From the NCBI GenBank assembly GCA_004322005.1, contig SCRF01000038.1:1-40263 (forward strand): a DNA stretch of 40,263 bases, given 5' to 3'. Below the pieces are notes generated by a model. That model searched no databases, was not told the origin of the DNA, and was given only the letters and a program-made list of their open reading frames with translations. Below, piece after piece: positions 1 to 8,668 of this stretch (positions are counted from its first letter, which is position 1; each line of letters opens with the position of its first letter). Position numbers and translations under genes: made by a program. The stretch is from Rhodanobacter sp. (GTDB lineage Bacteria > Pseudomonadota > Gammaproteobacteria > Xanthomonadales > Rhodanobacteraceae).

Positions 1-272
<272 letters not shown>

Positions 273-284
273 ACATACAGTCTA

Positions 285-359
285 GTAGGAGCGCACCCTG
301 TGCGCGAATGCTTTTGTCACGGGTGATGCAAAAACATCGCGCACAAGGTGCGCTCCTAC
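285..359. repeat. REP palindrome pair (GTAG type) between rnpB and rsmI
   Basis: Two inverted copies of a GTAGGAGCGCACCYTGTGCGCG(A)ATGC unit form the element. One starts at 285 on the plus strand; the other ends with CTAC at 356-359. They resemble the GTAG-headed REP elements mobilised by RAYT proteins in Xanthomonadales and Pseudomonas. The TAG inside the second GTAG is the stop codon of rsmI. The RNA would fold into a long hairpin and could act as a terminator or mRNA stabiliser. Confidence 0.85.
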
Positions 360-1183
360 CCCACGTAGAGCCCCTTGCGCGGTGCACCGCTGATCGCCGC
401 GGCCAGCTTGGCTGCCTTGGCCGGCGGCAGTTCCTCGCGCAGGATCGCGAAGATGCGCCGGCCTTCGGCCAGCTTCGCATCGGCCTCCTCGCCGCAGCCG
501 GCGACCAGCAGCACGCATTCGCCGCGCTGCTGGTCGGGATCGGCCGCGACCCGCGCGACCAGTTCCGCCAGCGGTTCGCCGATCACCGTCTCGAACAGCT
601 TGGTCAGTTCGCGTGCCAGCACCGCCTCGCGCTCGCCGCCGAAGACATCGCGCATGTCGGCGAGGCTCTCGGCGACCCGGTGCGAGGATTCGTAGAAAAT
701 CAGCGTACGCGGCTCGCCGGCCAGTTGCTGCAACCGGCCCCGCCGCGCCGCCGCCTTCGGCGGCAGAAACCCCTCGAACACGAAACGGTCGCTCGGCAAT
801 CCGGCCACCGACAACGCCGCGATCGCCGCACACGGGCCAGGCACCGGCACGCAGCGGATACCCGCCGCACGCGCCGCACGCACCAGGCGAAAACCCGGGT
901 CGCTGATCAGCGGCGTACCGGCGTCGGAGATCAGTGCTACGGAATCGCCTGCCGCCAGTCGCCGCACGATCGCCTCCACCGCATCGCGTTCATTGTGTTC
1001 GTGCAATGCGATCAACGGTGTATCGATACCGTGATGCAGCAGCAGCGGGCGGCTGTGGCGGGTGTCCTCGGCGGCGATCACCGCGACTGCACGCAGGCTT
1101 TCGATGGCGCGGACGGACAGATCGTCGCGATGACCGATCGGGGTAGCCACGACCCACAGGCAACCGGGCTGAACTGATGACAT
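356..1183 (-). CDS. rsmI: 16S rRNA (cytidine1402-2'-O)-methyltransferase RsmI
   Basis: RsmI 2'-O-methylates C1402 in the decoding centre of 16S rRNA using SAM. The 275-residue protein has the family's usual length and the SAM-binding tetrapyrrole-methylase fold. Landmarks are VVATPIGHRDDLS near residues 11-23, AEDTRHS near 38-44, the loop SDAGTPLISDPG near 86-97 and PGPCAAIAAL near 115. The start at 1183 precedes MSSVQPGCLWVVATPIG. The gene diverges from lpoA and reads toward rnpB. Its stop codon TAG is the TAG of the REP head at 356-359, so the REP element abuts or has replaced the original 3' end. Identification is secure; the effect of the REP is inference. Confidence 0.96.
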   Translation of the reverse strand: MSSVQPGCLWVVATPIGHRDDLSVRAIESLRAVAVIAAEDTRHSRPLLLHHGIDTPLIALHEHNERDAVEAIVRRLAAGDSVALISDAGTPLISDPGFRLVRAARAAGIRCVPVPGPCAAIAALSVAGLPSDRFVFEGFLPPKAAARRGRLQQLAGEPRTLIFYESSHRVAESLADMRDVFGGEREAVLARELTKLFETVIGEPLAELVARVAADPDQQRGECVLLVAGCGEEADAKLAEGRRIFAILREELPPAKAAKLAAAISGAPRKGLYVG

Positions 1184-1264
1184 CGGAAAACTCCTGCGCC
1201 GCGACCGGGCAATGCGATCCGCTATGATCGCGCATTGACGACCATGACGATCGAGGGAATTCCC

Positions 1265-3160
1265 ATGCGCCTCATGCGCCTCTCGCGCGCCGCCGCGATC
1301 GGACTGCTGCTTGTATTCGCGCTGACCGGTTGCATACCGACGAACGTCCAGCGCTCACCGGCCGAAATCGCGGCCGCGCGCAGTGCCGCCGCGCTGGCGC
1401 AACAAGGGCGGTACGAGCAGTCCGCGCAGGCCTATCTGGCACTGGCCGCCCAATCCACCGGCCGCCAGGACCACTATCGCCTGCTCGCCGCCGAAGCATG
1501 GCGGCAGGAAGGTCAGATCGAGCATGCCGCCGCCACGCTTGCACAGATCAGATCGCGGCGCCTGAGCGGCGACGAACCGTTGCGTCTGGACCTGCTGCAG
1601 GCCGAACTGGCGCTGTCCCGGCAGGACCCCGCCACCGCACTGCGGCTCACCAGCCAGCCAAGCACCACCGTGCCGCCGTCACTGCTGTTGCGCCTGGATG
1701 AGCTGCGCGCCCGCGCGATGGCTGCCAGCGGCGACAACTGGGGTGCCGCGCGCACCCGGATTCAGATGGACAGCCAACTGAGCGGTTTCGACCAATCGCA
1801 GAACCGCCGGCAGGCGCTCGGCCTGTTGCGCAAGGTCGGCATCGCGTCGCTCAAGCAGCGTGCCGCCGCGATGACCCCGGACGACCGCATGCTGTCCTGG
1901 GTCGATGAGGCCCTCAGTCAGCTCGGGGTGGCCGTGGCGCGACCGCAGATCACCCTGCAGCAGCCGGTCGGCACCCTCATGCCCGGGCCCGGTGCGAATG
2001 TGCGCGAAGGCTACGAGGCGCCTGCGCAGGTTGCGCTGCTGCTGCCCGGCGACGGCAACTATGCGGCAGCCAGCACATCGATCCGGGAGGGGTTTTTCGC
2101 CGCCTACATCAATGCCGGCCAGAACCATGCGCCGCGCCCGCCGGTGCGCGTGTACAACAGTCATGGCACTCCCGACGGCGCCGTCAAGGCCTACCAGCAG
2201 GCGGTCGAGGATGGCGCGAAACTGGTGGTCGGTCCGCTGACCCGCAGTGAAGTCGCCGCGGTATTCGGCCAGGCGCAGCTGCCGGTGCCGGTGCTGGCGT
2301 TGAATCATCCTGACAACCGGCAACTGCCGGCCAGCGATGCCAGCGAATTCGGTTTGCTGCCGGAAACCGAAGGTGCCCAGGCTGCCGATCACATGGTCGA
2401 ACGGGGCCTGCGGCATGCCTATGTGCTGATCTCCGGCGATGACTTCGCCCAGCGCGCCGCCAGCGCATTCAAGGCCGAACTGGCCGCGCGGGGCGGCCAG
2501 CTGGACGGCATGGCCATTCTGACGAACTTCACCAGCGTGCTCGGTGGACTGAAAACCGCCGGCATCCCGATGATTGCCAGTACCGGTACCGACACGACGC
2601 CGGACACAACGAACGCCACGGATACCGGGATCTTCATCAGCATGCGGCCGAACCAGGCGCGCATGTTGCTGCCGCAGATGCAGGTCGCGAACATCCACCT
2701 GCCGATTTTCGCCACTTCCCACGTCTTTACCGGCTCCGACAACGCCACAGCCGACCGCGATCTGGATGGCGTGGAGTTCTGCGATGCGCCATGGCTGTTC
2801 AATGCCCAGCCCGGCCTGCCCAACCATGACGACATCGCCGCCCGGCTTCCGGCCGCCCGTGACGGCGGCGCCCGACTGTTCGCGTTCGGCATGGATGCCT
2901 GGAATCTGGTGCCGTATCTCGACTGGCTGCGCGAGCACCCCGGCAGTTACCTGCCCGGTGCCAGCGGGCAGCTTGCCGCGGATCAGTTCGGCCGCGTGCG
3001 TCGCGTGCTGATCTGGGCCAGATTCCAGGATGGTCTGGCACGACCGCTCGGTGGCAGTCTGCAAATGGACGACGTTCCCTCCAGTGCGCCACCGGCAACG
3101 ACCGAGCCGGCGCCGGCAGGCTCATCGTCGACCGGCGGCAATCCGTCGACCGCGGGCTGA
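1265..3160 (+). CDS. lpoA: Penicillin-binding protein activator LpoA (outer-membrane lipoprotein)
   Basis: LpoA is an outer-membrane lipoprotein that reaches through the periplasm to activate the peptidoglycan synthase PBP1a. The protein begins with a lipoprotein signal peptide, MRLMRLSRAAAIGLLLVFALTGC, with lipobox LTGC. An N-terminal TPR-like helical half follows (roughly residues 30-230), then a PBP-like LppC domain with VALLLPGDGNYAAAS and the VVGPLTRSEVAA region. I chose ATG 1265 over an in-frame ATG at 1235 because it sits at the signal peptide and has GAGGGA 6-7 nt upstream. The tail is Pro/Ala/Ser-rich. The stop overlaps the yraN start (TGATG), and lpoA-yraN order beside rsmI is the usual one. 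Confidence 0.93.
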   Translation: MRLMRLSRAAAIGLLLVFALTGCIPTNVQRSPAEIAAARSAAALAQQGRYEQSAQAYLALAAQSTGRQDHYRLLAAEAWRQEGQIEHAAATLAQIRSRRLSGDEPLRLDLLQAELALSRQDPATALRLTSQPSTTVPPSLLLRLDELRARAMAASGDNWGAARTRIQMDSQLSGFDQSQNRRQALGLLRKVGIASLKQRAAAMTPDDRMLSWVDEALSQLGVAVARPQITLQQPVGTLMPGPGANVREGYEAPAQVALLLPGDGNYAAASTSIREGFFAAYINAGQNHAPRPPVRVYNSHGTPDGAVKAYQQAVEDGAKLVVGPLTRSEVAAVFGQAQLPVPVLALNHPDNRQLPASDASEFGLLPETEGAQAADHMVERGLRHAYVLISGDDFAQRAASAFKAELAARGGQLDGMAILTNFTSVLGGLKTAGIPMIASTGTDTTPDTTNATDTGIFISMRPNQARMLLPQMQVANIHLPIFATSHVFTGSDNATADRDLDGVEFCDAPWLFNAQPGLPNHDDIAARLPAARDGGARLFAFGMDAWNLVPYLDWLREHPGSYLPGASGQLAADQFGRVRRVLIWARFQDGLARPLGGSLQMDDVPSSAPPATTEPAPAGSSSTGGNPSTAG

Positions 3161-3525
3161 TGCGCAGCATCGGCGACCCCTTCGAACAACGCGCCTGTGC
3201 CGAACTCGAACGGGCCGGACTGAGCCTGCTCGCACGCAACTACAGCACGCGCCACGGCGAGCTGGACCTGGTGATGCGCGACGGCGACACCGTGGTGTTC
3301 GTCGAAGTGCGCTATCGCCGGAGTGCCAGTCATGGCGATGCCGCCGCCTCGGTCACGGCCAGCAAGCAGGCCAGGCTGATCCAGGCCGCCCGGCACTGGC
3401 TCGCGGCCCATCCGCAGCACGCCCGGCGCGCCTGCCGTTTCGATGTGATCAGCTATGACGGCCCGGCCGATGCGATCCGCCAGGACTGGCTGCGCGGCGC
3501 CTTCGAGGCCGCACCGGCCCCGTAG
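3160..3525 (+). CDS. yraN: YraN / UPF0102 family nuclease-fold protein
   Basis: This is a 121-residue member of the UPF0102 (YraN) family, which has a restriction-endonuclease-like fold and no settled cellular function. Motifs visible are FEQRACAELERAGLSLLARNY near residues 8-28, GELDLVMRDGDTVVFVEVRYR near 33-53 (the E-D-...-EVR nuclease-like core), and a conserved Lys in VTASKQARLIQAARHWL. The start ATG overlaps the lpoA stop, so the two are translationally coupled. The stop TAG at 3523-3525 is the TAG of a REP head (GTAGGAGCGC from 3522), so the C-terminus abuts or has been reshaped by the repeat. Confidence 0.93.
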   Translation: MRSIGDPFEQRACAELERAGLSLLARNYSTRHGELDLVMRDGDTVVFVEVRYRRSASHGDAAASVTASKQARLIQAARHWLAAHPQHARRACRFDVISYDGPADAIRQDWLRGAFEAAPAP

Positions 3526-3632
3526 GAGCGCACCCTGTGCGCGATGCTCTTCGCCGGAGGAAAGCAAAAGCATCGCCCGCAAGCGGGCTTCTACGGTACG
3601 GCGAAGAGCATCGCGCGCAAGCGCGCTCCTAC
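3522..3632. repeat. REP cluster of three GTAG units
   Basis: Three REP-like units lie between yraN and the next gene. One on the plus strand starts with GTAGGAGCGCACCCTGTGCGCGATGCTC at 3522. A degenerate minus unit spans about 3568-3594 (GCATCGCCCGCAAGCGGGCTTCTAC). A second minus unit spans about 3605-3632 (AGAGCATCGCGCGCAAGCGCGCTCCTAC). The units differ in their stem bases but keep compensating pairs. The first unit supplies the yraN stop codon. Confidence 0.85.
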
Positions 3633-3700
3633 ACGAAATCGAGGTTGCGGCGAAATCGGCGAACAGCAAATTGTTCTCGCGAGTGGATTACGCTTCACGC

Positions 3701-5071
3701 ATGCCTCTGCCCACCGAACTGCTTGCCACCCTGCGCGAAATTTTCCCCGCCGATGCGTTCGCGGCCGGCGAAGCCGAACGCATCGCCTACGCCTACGACA
3801 ACTCGCGCCTGCACACCCTGCCCGATGCAGTGGTGTTCGCCACCGGACATGCCCAGGTCGAAGCGCTGGTGCAGGCGTGCCGAAAGCATCGGGTACCGGT
3901 GATCGCACGCGGTCGCGGCAGCAACACCACCGGCGCCACGGTGCCGGTGAACGGCGGCGTGGTGGTGAGTTTCGAGCGGATGAACCGGATCCTGCGGATC
4001 GACCCGGACAACCGTCTCGCGGTAGTCGAACCGGGCGTGCTGAATGGCGACCTGCAACAGGCGCTGGCGGCGCACGGTTTCTTCTGGCCGCCCGATCCCA
4101 GTTCGGCGCCGTGGTGCAGCATCGGCGGCAACCTGGCCTGCAACTCGGCCGGCCCGCGCACGGTGAAATACGGCAGCCCGCGCGAGAACACCCTGGGCCT
4201 GCGTGCGGTTGCCGGCAACGGCGAGGGTTTCCGCTGCGGCACGTACACCAGCAAGGGCGCCACCGGCTACGACCTGACCCGGTTGCTGATCGGTTCGGAA
4301 GGCACGCTGGCGCTGATCACCGAAGCCACCCTCAAGCTCACGCCGAAACCCTCGGCGCTGCGCACGCTGCGCGCCACCTACCGCGATGTCGGCGCCGCCG
4401 CCCGCGCAGTAGCACGGATCATGGCGCAGCCGGTGACGCCGTGCGCGCTGGAGTTCATGGACGACGTGGCATTGAAACTGGCACACGACCACGGCGGCGC
4501 CGATATGCCGCTGGCCGGTGCGATGCTGCTGATCGAAGTCGATGGCGAGCCGGCCACGCTGCTTTCGGCCGTCGACGCAGTGTCGGCAGCGGCGCGCGGC
4601 GACGGGCTGGAACAACTTCGCATCGCCGAAACCGCCGAGGAAACCCGCGCCCTGTGGACGGCACGCAAGGCGCTATCGCCGGCGCAGCGCACGATCTCGC
4701 CGCACAAGATCAACGAGGACGTGGTGGTGCCGGTGAGCCATCTGCCGGCGCTGGTCGACGGCATCAAGCAACTGTCGGCAACCCATGGCGTACTGATCGT
4801 CACTTTCGGCCACGCCGGCAACGGCAACCTGCACGTCAACCTGCTGCCGCGCGACGACGCCGAGCGCGCGCGCGCGCGGGCGTGCCTGGCCGAGGTCTTC
4901 ATGTTGGTGATCGCACTCGAGGGCACGCTGTCGGGCGAGCACGGCATCGGCATGCTCAAGCGCGAATTCATGCCGCTGGCCCTGTCGCCGAGCACGCTCG
5001 GGCTGATGCGCGACATCAAGATCGCGTTCGACCCGGACGGCATCCTCAATCCGGGCAAGCTGCTTCCCTGA
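3701..5071 (+). CDS. FAD-linked 2-hydroxyacid (D-lactate/glycolate-type) dehydrogenase, GlcD family
   Basis: A 456-residue flavoprotein of the VAO/GlcD family that oxidises a 2-hydroxyacid, probably D-lactate or glycolate; the exact substrate cannot be read from sequence. The N-terminal FAD-binding domain has VPVIARGRGSNTTGATVPV (PP-loop) near residues 62-80, CSIGGNLACNSAGPRTVKYG near 138-157 and YDLTRLLIGSEGTLALI near 187-203. The C-terminal half has the FAD-oxidase lid with TFGHAGNGNLHVN and the terminal SGEHGIGMLKREF and FDPDGILNPGKLLP motifs. The frame is open upstream to 3455, but ATG 3701 gives the family's usual N-terminus. No strong Shine-Dalgarno is visible. REP clusters flank both ends. 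Confidence 0.9.
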   Translation: MPLPTELLATLREIFPADAFAAGEAERIAYAYDNSRLHTLPDAVVFATGHAQVEALVQACRKHRVPVIARGRGSNTTGATVPVNGGVVVSFERMNRILRIDPDNRLAVVEPGVLNGDLQQALAAHGFFWPPDPSSAPWCSIGGNLACNSAGPRTVKYGSPRENTLGLRAVAGNGEGFRCGTYTSKGATGYDLTRLLIGSEGTLALITEATLKLTPKPSALRTLRATYRDVGAAARAVARIMAQPVTPCALEFMDDVALKLAHDHGGADMPLAGAMLLIEVDGEPATLLSAVDAVSAAARGDGLEQLRIAETAEETRALWTARKALSPAQRTISPHKINEDVVVPVSHLPALVDGIKQLSATHGVLIVTFGHAGNGNLHVNLLPRDDAERARARACLAEVFMLVIALEGTLSGEHGIGMLKREFMPLALSPSTLGLMRDIKIAFDPDGILNPGKLLP

Positions 5072-5076
5072 TTCCT

Positions 5077-5211
5077 CACCTGTTTGTGTAGGAGCCCGCT
5101 TGCGGGCGATGCCTTTTGCTCTATCCGGACGAAAGGCATCGCCCGCAAGCGGGCTCCTACGACATCGGACAAAAGGCATCGCCCGCAGGTGGACCCCCCT
5201 ACAAACAGGTG
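5077..5211. repeat. REP cluster with an extra outer inverted repeat
   Basis: Unit 1 (plus) starts at 5088 (GTAGGAGCCCGCTTGCGGGCGATGCC). Unit 2 (minus) ends with CTAC at 5157-5160. A decayed unit 3 (minus) ends with CTAC at 5199-5202. Just outside the GTAG ends, CACCTGTTTGTG at 5077-5088 is the inverted match of CAAACAGGTG at 5202-5211, so the whole block is closed by an additional stem. It lies 6 nt after the dehydrogenase stop codon and ends just before the next gene. Confidence 0.82.
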
Positions 5212-5228
5212 GCTCGCGGTATGCCAAC

Positions 5229-5834
5229 ATGCAAGGCATGCGTTCCGCTTTCGACCGCCTGCTTGCCGAGATCCGTGCCTGCCGGATCTGCGCTTCCCAC
5301 CTGCCGCTGGGACCGCGACCGGTGCTGCAGGTATCGGCATCGGCGCGGCTGCTGATCGTCAGCCAGGCGCCCGGCCGCAAGGTGCATGACACCGGCATCC
5401 CGTTCAATGACGCCAGCGGCGAGCGTCTGCGTGACTGGCTCGGTATCGACCGCGACACGTTTTACGACGCCAGCCGCATTGCGATCGTGCCGATGGGCTT
5501 GTGCTTCCCTGGCACGGCGCGTGGCGGCGACTTGCCGCCGCGTCCGGAATGCGCACCGAACTGGCATCCGCGGCTGCTGCCCCTGCTCACCCAAGTGCGG
5601 CTGACCCTGCTGATCGGCCAGTACGCGCAGGCGGGCGTGCTCGGCCTGCCGCGCGGCACCCGCCTGACCGATACCGTGCTGACCTGGCGCGAACAACTCG
5701 CCCACGCACGTCTGCCGCTGCCGCATCCGAGCCCGCGCAACCGGTTGTGGCTGGCACGCAATCCCTGGTTCGCCGAGGAACTGCTGCCGGTACTGCGCGA
5801 GCGCGTGGCCGAAGCCCTGTCTGCAGCGGATTGA
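5229..5834 (+). CDS. Uracil-DNA-glycosylase-superfamily protein
   Basis: A 201-residue protein of the UDG superfamily (PF03167), presumably removing uracil or related bases from DNA; activity is not proven for this subgroup. Motif 1 is replaced by SQAPGRKVHDTGIPFNDASG near residues 48-67, recalling the G-E-A-P-G...G-x-P-F pattern of family 4/5 enzymes. Motif 2 is HPSPRN near residue 170. An N-terminal C-x2-C (CRICASHLP) near residues 17-20 could be half of the Fe-S cluster site of family 4, but I do not see the full four-Cys set. Start is ATG 5229 or 5238; the frame runs further 5' only through REP sequence. Confidence 0.82.
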   Translation: MQGMRSAFDRLLAEIRACRICASHLPLGPRPVLQVSASARLLIVSQAPGRKVHDTGIPFNDASGERLRDWLGIDRDTFYDASRIAIVPMGLCFPGTARGGDLPPRPECAPNWHPRLLPLLTQVRLTLLIGQYAQAGVLGLPRGTRLTDTVLTWREQLAHARLPLPHPSPRNRLWLARNPWFAEELLPVLRERVAEALSAAD

Positions 5835-5963
5835 GCCCGGCGGACTGGTTGCGCTGCATCGTGCCTTGCCGGGCGTGTAGCGGTTGTCTAACCTGCCGAG
5901 GCTTCAAGGCCAGGGGTTCGCCCCGTGGCATTGCCCGGGAACACCGACTCCGAAAATGCGCCC

Positions 5964-7244
5964 ATGAGACTCAAGCTGCGACTCGTTGCGATGAACTTCC
6001 TGCAGTTCTTCGTGTGGGGCTCATGGCTGCTCACCATCGGCGCCTACTGGTTCCAGTACCGGCACTGGTCCGGCGCCCAGTTCGGCGCGATCTTCTCGAC
6101 CATGGGCATCGCCTCGCTGTTCATGCCCTCGCTGATGGGCGTGGTCGCCGACAAGTGGATCCATGCGGAAAAACTCTACGGCCTGCTGCACATCGCTGGC
6201 GCGGTGGTGCTGTTCATCATCCCGGGCATCGACAACCCCACCACCCTGTTCTGGGTGATGCTGCTGAACATGATGTGCTACATGCCGACGATCTCGCTGG
6301 CGATCGCGGTGGCGTACAACGCGCTGAAGAGCGACGGCAGGGACGTGGTGATCAGCTATCCGCCGATCCGGGTGTGGGGCACGATCGGTTTCATCGCGGC
6401 GCTGTGGACGGTGAGCCTGTTGCATCTGGAAACCTCCGCCGGCCAGTTCTATGTGGCCTCCGGCGCGGCACTGCTGCTCGGCCTGTATGCGTTCAGCCTG
6501 CCGCCCTGCCCACCGAAACTGGGGCGCCTTCCGGATACGTCATTGCTCGACACGCTGGGCCTTACTTCGTTCAAGCTGTTCCGCAACGGCAAGATGGCGA
6601 TCTTCTTCGTCTTCGCGATGCTGCTGGGCGCCGCGCTGCAACTGACCAATGCCTATGGCGACACCTTCCTGCACGATTTCGCCACGGTCGATGCCTACAA
6701 GGGCCTGCTCGCGGTGCGCTACCCCGCGATCATCATGTCGATCTCGCAGGTTTCCGAAACGCTGTTCATCCTGGCCATCCCGTTCTTCCTGAAACGTTTC
6801 GGCATCAAGACCGTGATGCTGATCAGCATGCTGGCGTGGACCCTGCGCTTCGGCCTGTTCGCCTACGGCGATCCGGGCCCGGGCCTGTGGATGATCGTGC
6901 TGTCGTGCATCGTGTACGGCATGGCGTTCGACTTCTTCAATATCTCCGGCTCGCTGTTCGTCGAAGGCCAGAGCGACCCGGCGATCCGCGCCAGCGCGCA
7001 GGGCCTGTTCATGCTGATGACCAACGGCGTCGGCGCGGTACTGGGCAGCTCGCTGAGCGGCCTGATCATCGACACCTGGTTCACCCACGCCGACGGCAGC
7101 AAGGACTGGCACGGCATCTGGATGACATTCGCGTCGTATTCGCTGGTGGTGGCGCTGCTGTTCGTGTTCCTGTTCCGGCACAAGCACGATGCCCACGCGC
7201 TCGCCAGCACGCATCCCGGCCGCGGTGAAGTGGCCGCACCCTGA
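5964..7244 (+). CDS. NupG-like MFS nucleoside:H+ symporter
   Basis: A 426-residue inner-membrane transporter of the nucleoside:H+ symporter family (NupG/XapB, PF03825). About 12 hydrophobic segments are visible. The N-terminus MRLKLRLVAMNFLQFFVWGSWL is typical, followed by the IGFIAALW segment. A long central hydrophilic loop carries LPPCPPKLGRLPD. Late signatures include the MAFDFFNISGSLFVEGQ stretch and the loop before the last helices with ADGSKDWHGIW. ATG 5964 is preferred over 5925 because it matches the family N-terminus. It lies 43 nt upstream of dusB on the same strand. The substrate is inferred from family only. Confidence 0.88.
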   Translation: MRLKLRLVAMNFLQFFVWGSWLLTIGAYWFQYRHWSGAQFGAIFSTMGIASLFMPSLMGVVADKWIHAEKLYGLLHIAGAVVLFIIPGIDNPTTLFWVMLLNMMCYMPTISLAIAVAYNALKSDGRDVVISYPPIRVWGTIGFIAALWTVSLLHLETSAGQFYVASGAALLLGLYAFSLPPCPPKLGRLPDTSLLDTLGLTSFKLFRNGKMAIFFVFAMLLGAALQLTNAYGDTFLHDFATVDAYKGLLAVRYPAIIMSISQVSETLFILAIPFFLKRFGIKTVMLISMLAWTLRFGLFAYGDPGPGLWMIVLSCIVYGMAFDFFNISGSLFVEGQSDPAIRASAQGLFMLMTNGVGAVLGSSLSGLIIDTWFTHADGSKDWHGIWMTFASYSLVVALLFVFLFRHKHDAHALASTHPGRGEVAAP

Positions 7245-7287
7245 CCGCGGGTCGGGCGGCGATCCCCGCTGCCGCTACAATGCGCGG

Positions 7288-8274
7288 ATGAAGATCGGCC
7301 GCTACCGCATCGACCCGCCGCTGGTGCTCGCCCCGATGGCGGGCGTCACCGACAAGCCGTTCCGGCTGCTGTGCAAGCGGCTGGGCGCCGGCCTGGCGGT
7401 GTCGGAGATGACCAACGCCGACCCGCGGCTGTGGCATACGCGCAAGTCGCTGCAGCGGATGGATCACGCCGGCGAACCCGAGCCGGTCAGCGTGCAGATC
7501 GCCGGCTACGACCCCGCGATGCTGGCCGAGGCGGCGCGTTTCAATGTGGCCAATGGCGCGCAGATCATCGACATCAACATGGGCTGCCCGGCCAAGAAGG
7601 TGTGCAACGTGTGGTCCGGTTCGGCGTTGTTGCAGGACGAACCGCTGGTCGCACGCATCGTCAGGGCGGTGGTCGATGCGGTCGAGGTGCCGGTGACGCT
7701 GAAGATCCGCACCGGCTGGAATCGCGACAACCGCAATGCGTTGAACATCGCGCGGATCGCCGAGGACTGCGGCATCGCCGCGCTGGCCGTGCACGGGCGT
7801 ACCCGCGCCGACAAGTATGAAGGCGACGCCGAGTACGAAACGATCGCGGCCATAAAAGCTTCCGTGCGCATTCCGGTGCTGGCCAACGGCGACATCTGCA
7901 CGCCACAGCAGGCGAGGCACGTGCTCGACGTCACCGGCGCCGACGCCGTGATGATCGGCCGCGGTGCCCAGGGCCGGCCGTGGATCTTCCACGAGATCGC
8001 GCACTTCCTGGCCACCGGCGAGCTGCTGCCGGAACCCGGGCCGGGCGAAGTTGGTCGCATCCTGCTCGGTCACCTCGAACAGCTGTATGCGTTCTACGGC
8101 GAGCGGGCCGGCGTGCTTATCGCGCGCAAGCATCTGGGCTGGTACGCGAAGGACCGGCCCGAGAACGCCGCGTTCCGGCAAGTGATCAACCGCGCCGAAT
8201 CGGCCGACATGCAACTACGCCTGACCCGCGACTACTTTGCCGTACTCGCGGCCGGCGAGCGCCTGGCGGCTTGA
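7288..8274 (+). CDS. dusB: tRNA-dihydrouridine synthase B
   Basis: DusB reduces uridine to dihydrouridine in the tRNA D-loop using FMN and NADPH. The 328-residue TIM-barrel protein shows PLVLAPMAGVTDKPFR near residues 11-26 (FMN site), DINMGCPAKKV near 91-101 with the catalytic Cys in GCP, and LKIRTGW near 138. It also has LAVHGRTRADKY near 168-179 and IPVLANGDI...ADAVMIGRGAQGRPWIF near 196-232. ATG 7288 is chosen because upstream in-frame sequence is unlike any Dus. E. coli places dusB before fis; here it is followed by REP elements and metE. Confidence 0.94.
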   Translation: MKIGRYRIDPPLVLAPMAGVTDKPFRLLCKRLGAGLAVSEMTNADPRLWHTRKSLQRMDHAGEPEPVSVQIAGYDPAMLAEAARFNVANGAQIIDINMGCPAKKVCNVWSGSALLQDEPLVARIVRAVVDAVEVPVTLKIRTGWNRDNRNALNIARIAEDCGIAALAVHGRTRADKYEGDAEYETIAAIKASVRIPVLANGDICTPQQARHVLDVTGADAVMIGRGAQGRPWIFHEIAHFLATGELLPEPGPGEVGRILLGHLEQLYAFYGERAGVLIARKHLGWYAKDRPENAAFRQVINRAESADMQLRLTRDYFAVLAAGERLAA

Positions 8275-8283
8275 TCGGCCCCT

Positions 8284-8434
8284 CCTGCAGGAGCGCGCTT
8301 GCGCGCGATGCTCTTGCAGCAGGGTGAAGAGCATCGCGCACAAGTGCGCTCCTACCGCGCAGCCCTCCTGGAGCGACTTCAGCCGCGGCAGCTCTACGAT
8401 CTGCAAAAAACATCGCGGCCGAAGCCGCTCCCAC
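8284..8434. repeat. REP cluster of two subfamilies
   Basis: The first pair runs from GCAGGAGCGCGCTTGCGCGCGATGCTCTT at 8287 to CTAC at 8352-8355, an inverted pair in which one head is GCAG instead of GTAG. The second pair (about 8366-8434) uses a different stem: a plus half TGGAGCGACTTCAGCCGCGG and a minus half CATCGCGGCCGAAGCCGCTCCCAC. That variant is also common as a REP form in pseudomonads. The cluster separates dusB from the metE promoter. Confidence 0.8.
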
Positions 8435-8450
8435 GGAAGATCGTCGTCGT

Positions 8451-8479
8451 TTGACTTTGGACGTCCATACGGCTAACTT
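8451..8479 (+). promoter_or_regulatory. Sigma-70-type promoter of the metE riboswitch transcript
   Basis: A -35 box TTGACT (8451-8456) and a -10 box TAACTT (8474-8479) are separated by exactly 17 nt. Transcription would begin near 8486, directly before the riboswitch fold. Confidence 0.6.
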
Positions 8480-8488
8480 GCGACGCGC

Positions 8489-8668
8489 TGATGGTAGTCA
8501 TCCCTCTATGCGCATAAAGGGATGACCTCAAGGGAAGCCGGTGCGAATCCGGCGCTGCCCCGCAGCGGTATGTGGAAACGACCTCCGTTACAGGCACTGG
8601 ACGCAACACGTCCGGGAAGCGACGGACAGTAGGCCCGGCGACACGTCCACGAGCCCGAATACCTGCCT
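8489..8668 (+). promoter_or_regulatory. Cobalamin (adenosyl/methyl-B12) riboswitch aptamer
   Basis: The leader has the conserved cobalamin aptamer blocks. A P1/P2-like arm pairs TCATCCCT (8498-8505) with AGGGATGA. Then comes AAGGGAAGCCGGTGCGAATCC followed by GGCGCTGCCCCGCAGCGGT. The B12-box region GAGCCCGAATACCTGCC ends near 8667. It precedes metE, whose product is dispensable when B12 is present because MetH can substitute. Repression by B12 is the expected logic; metH is not in the window. Confidence 0.92.

Noticed and set aside
4867-4880. CG-dinucleotide run GAGCGCGCGCGCGCGGGC as a Z-DNA or slippage site
   Set aside because: It is in frame within conserved Arg/Ala codons of the dehydrogenase; the run is short and expected in GC-rich coding sequence.
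285-5211. Repeated palindromes that could be read as a CRISPR array
   Set aside because: Copies are inverted pairs with GTAG heads, irregular spacing and no unique spacers; they are REP elements.
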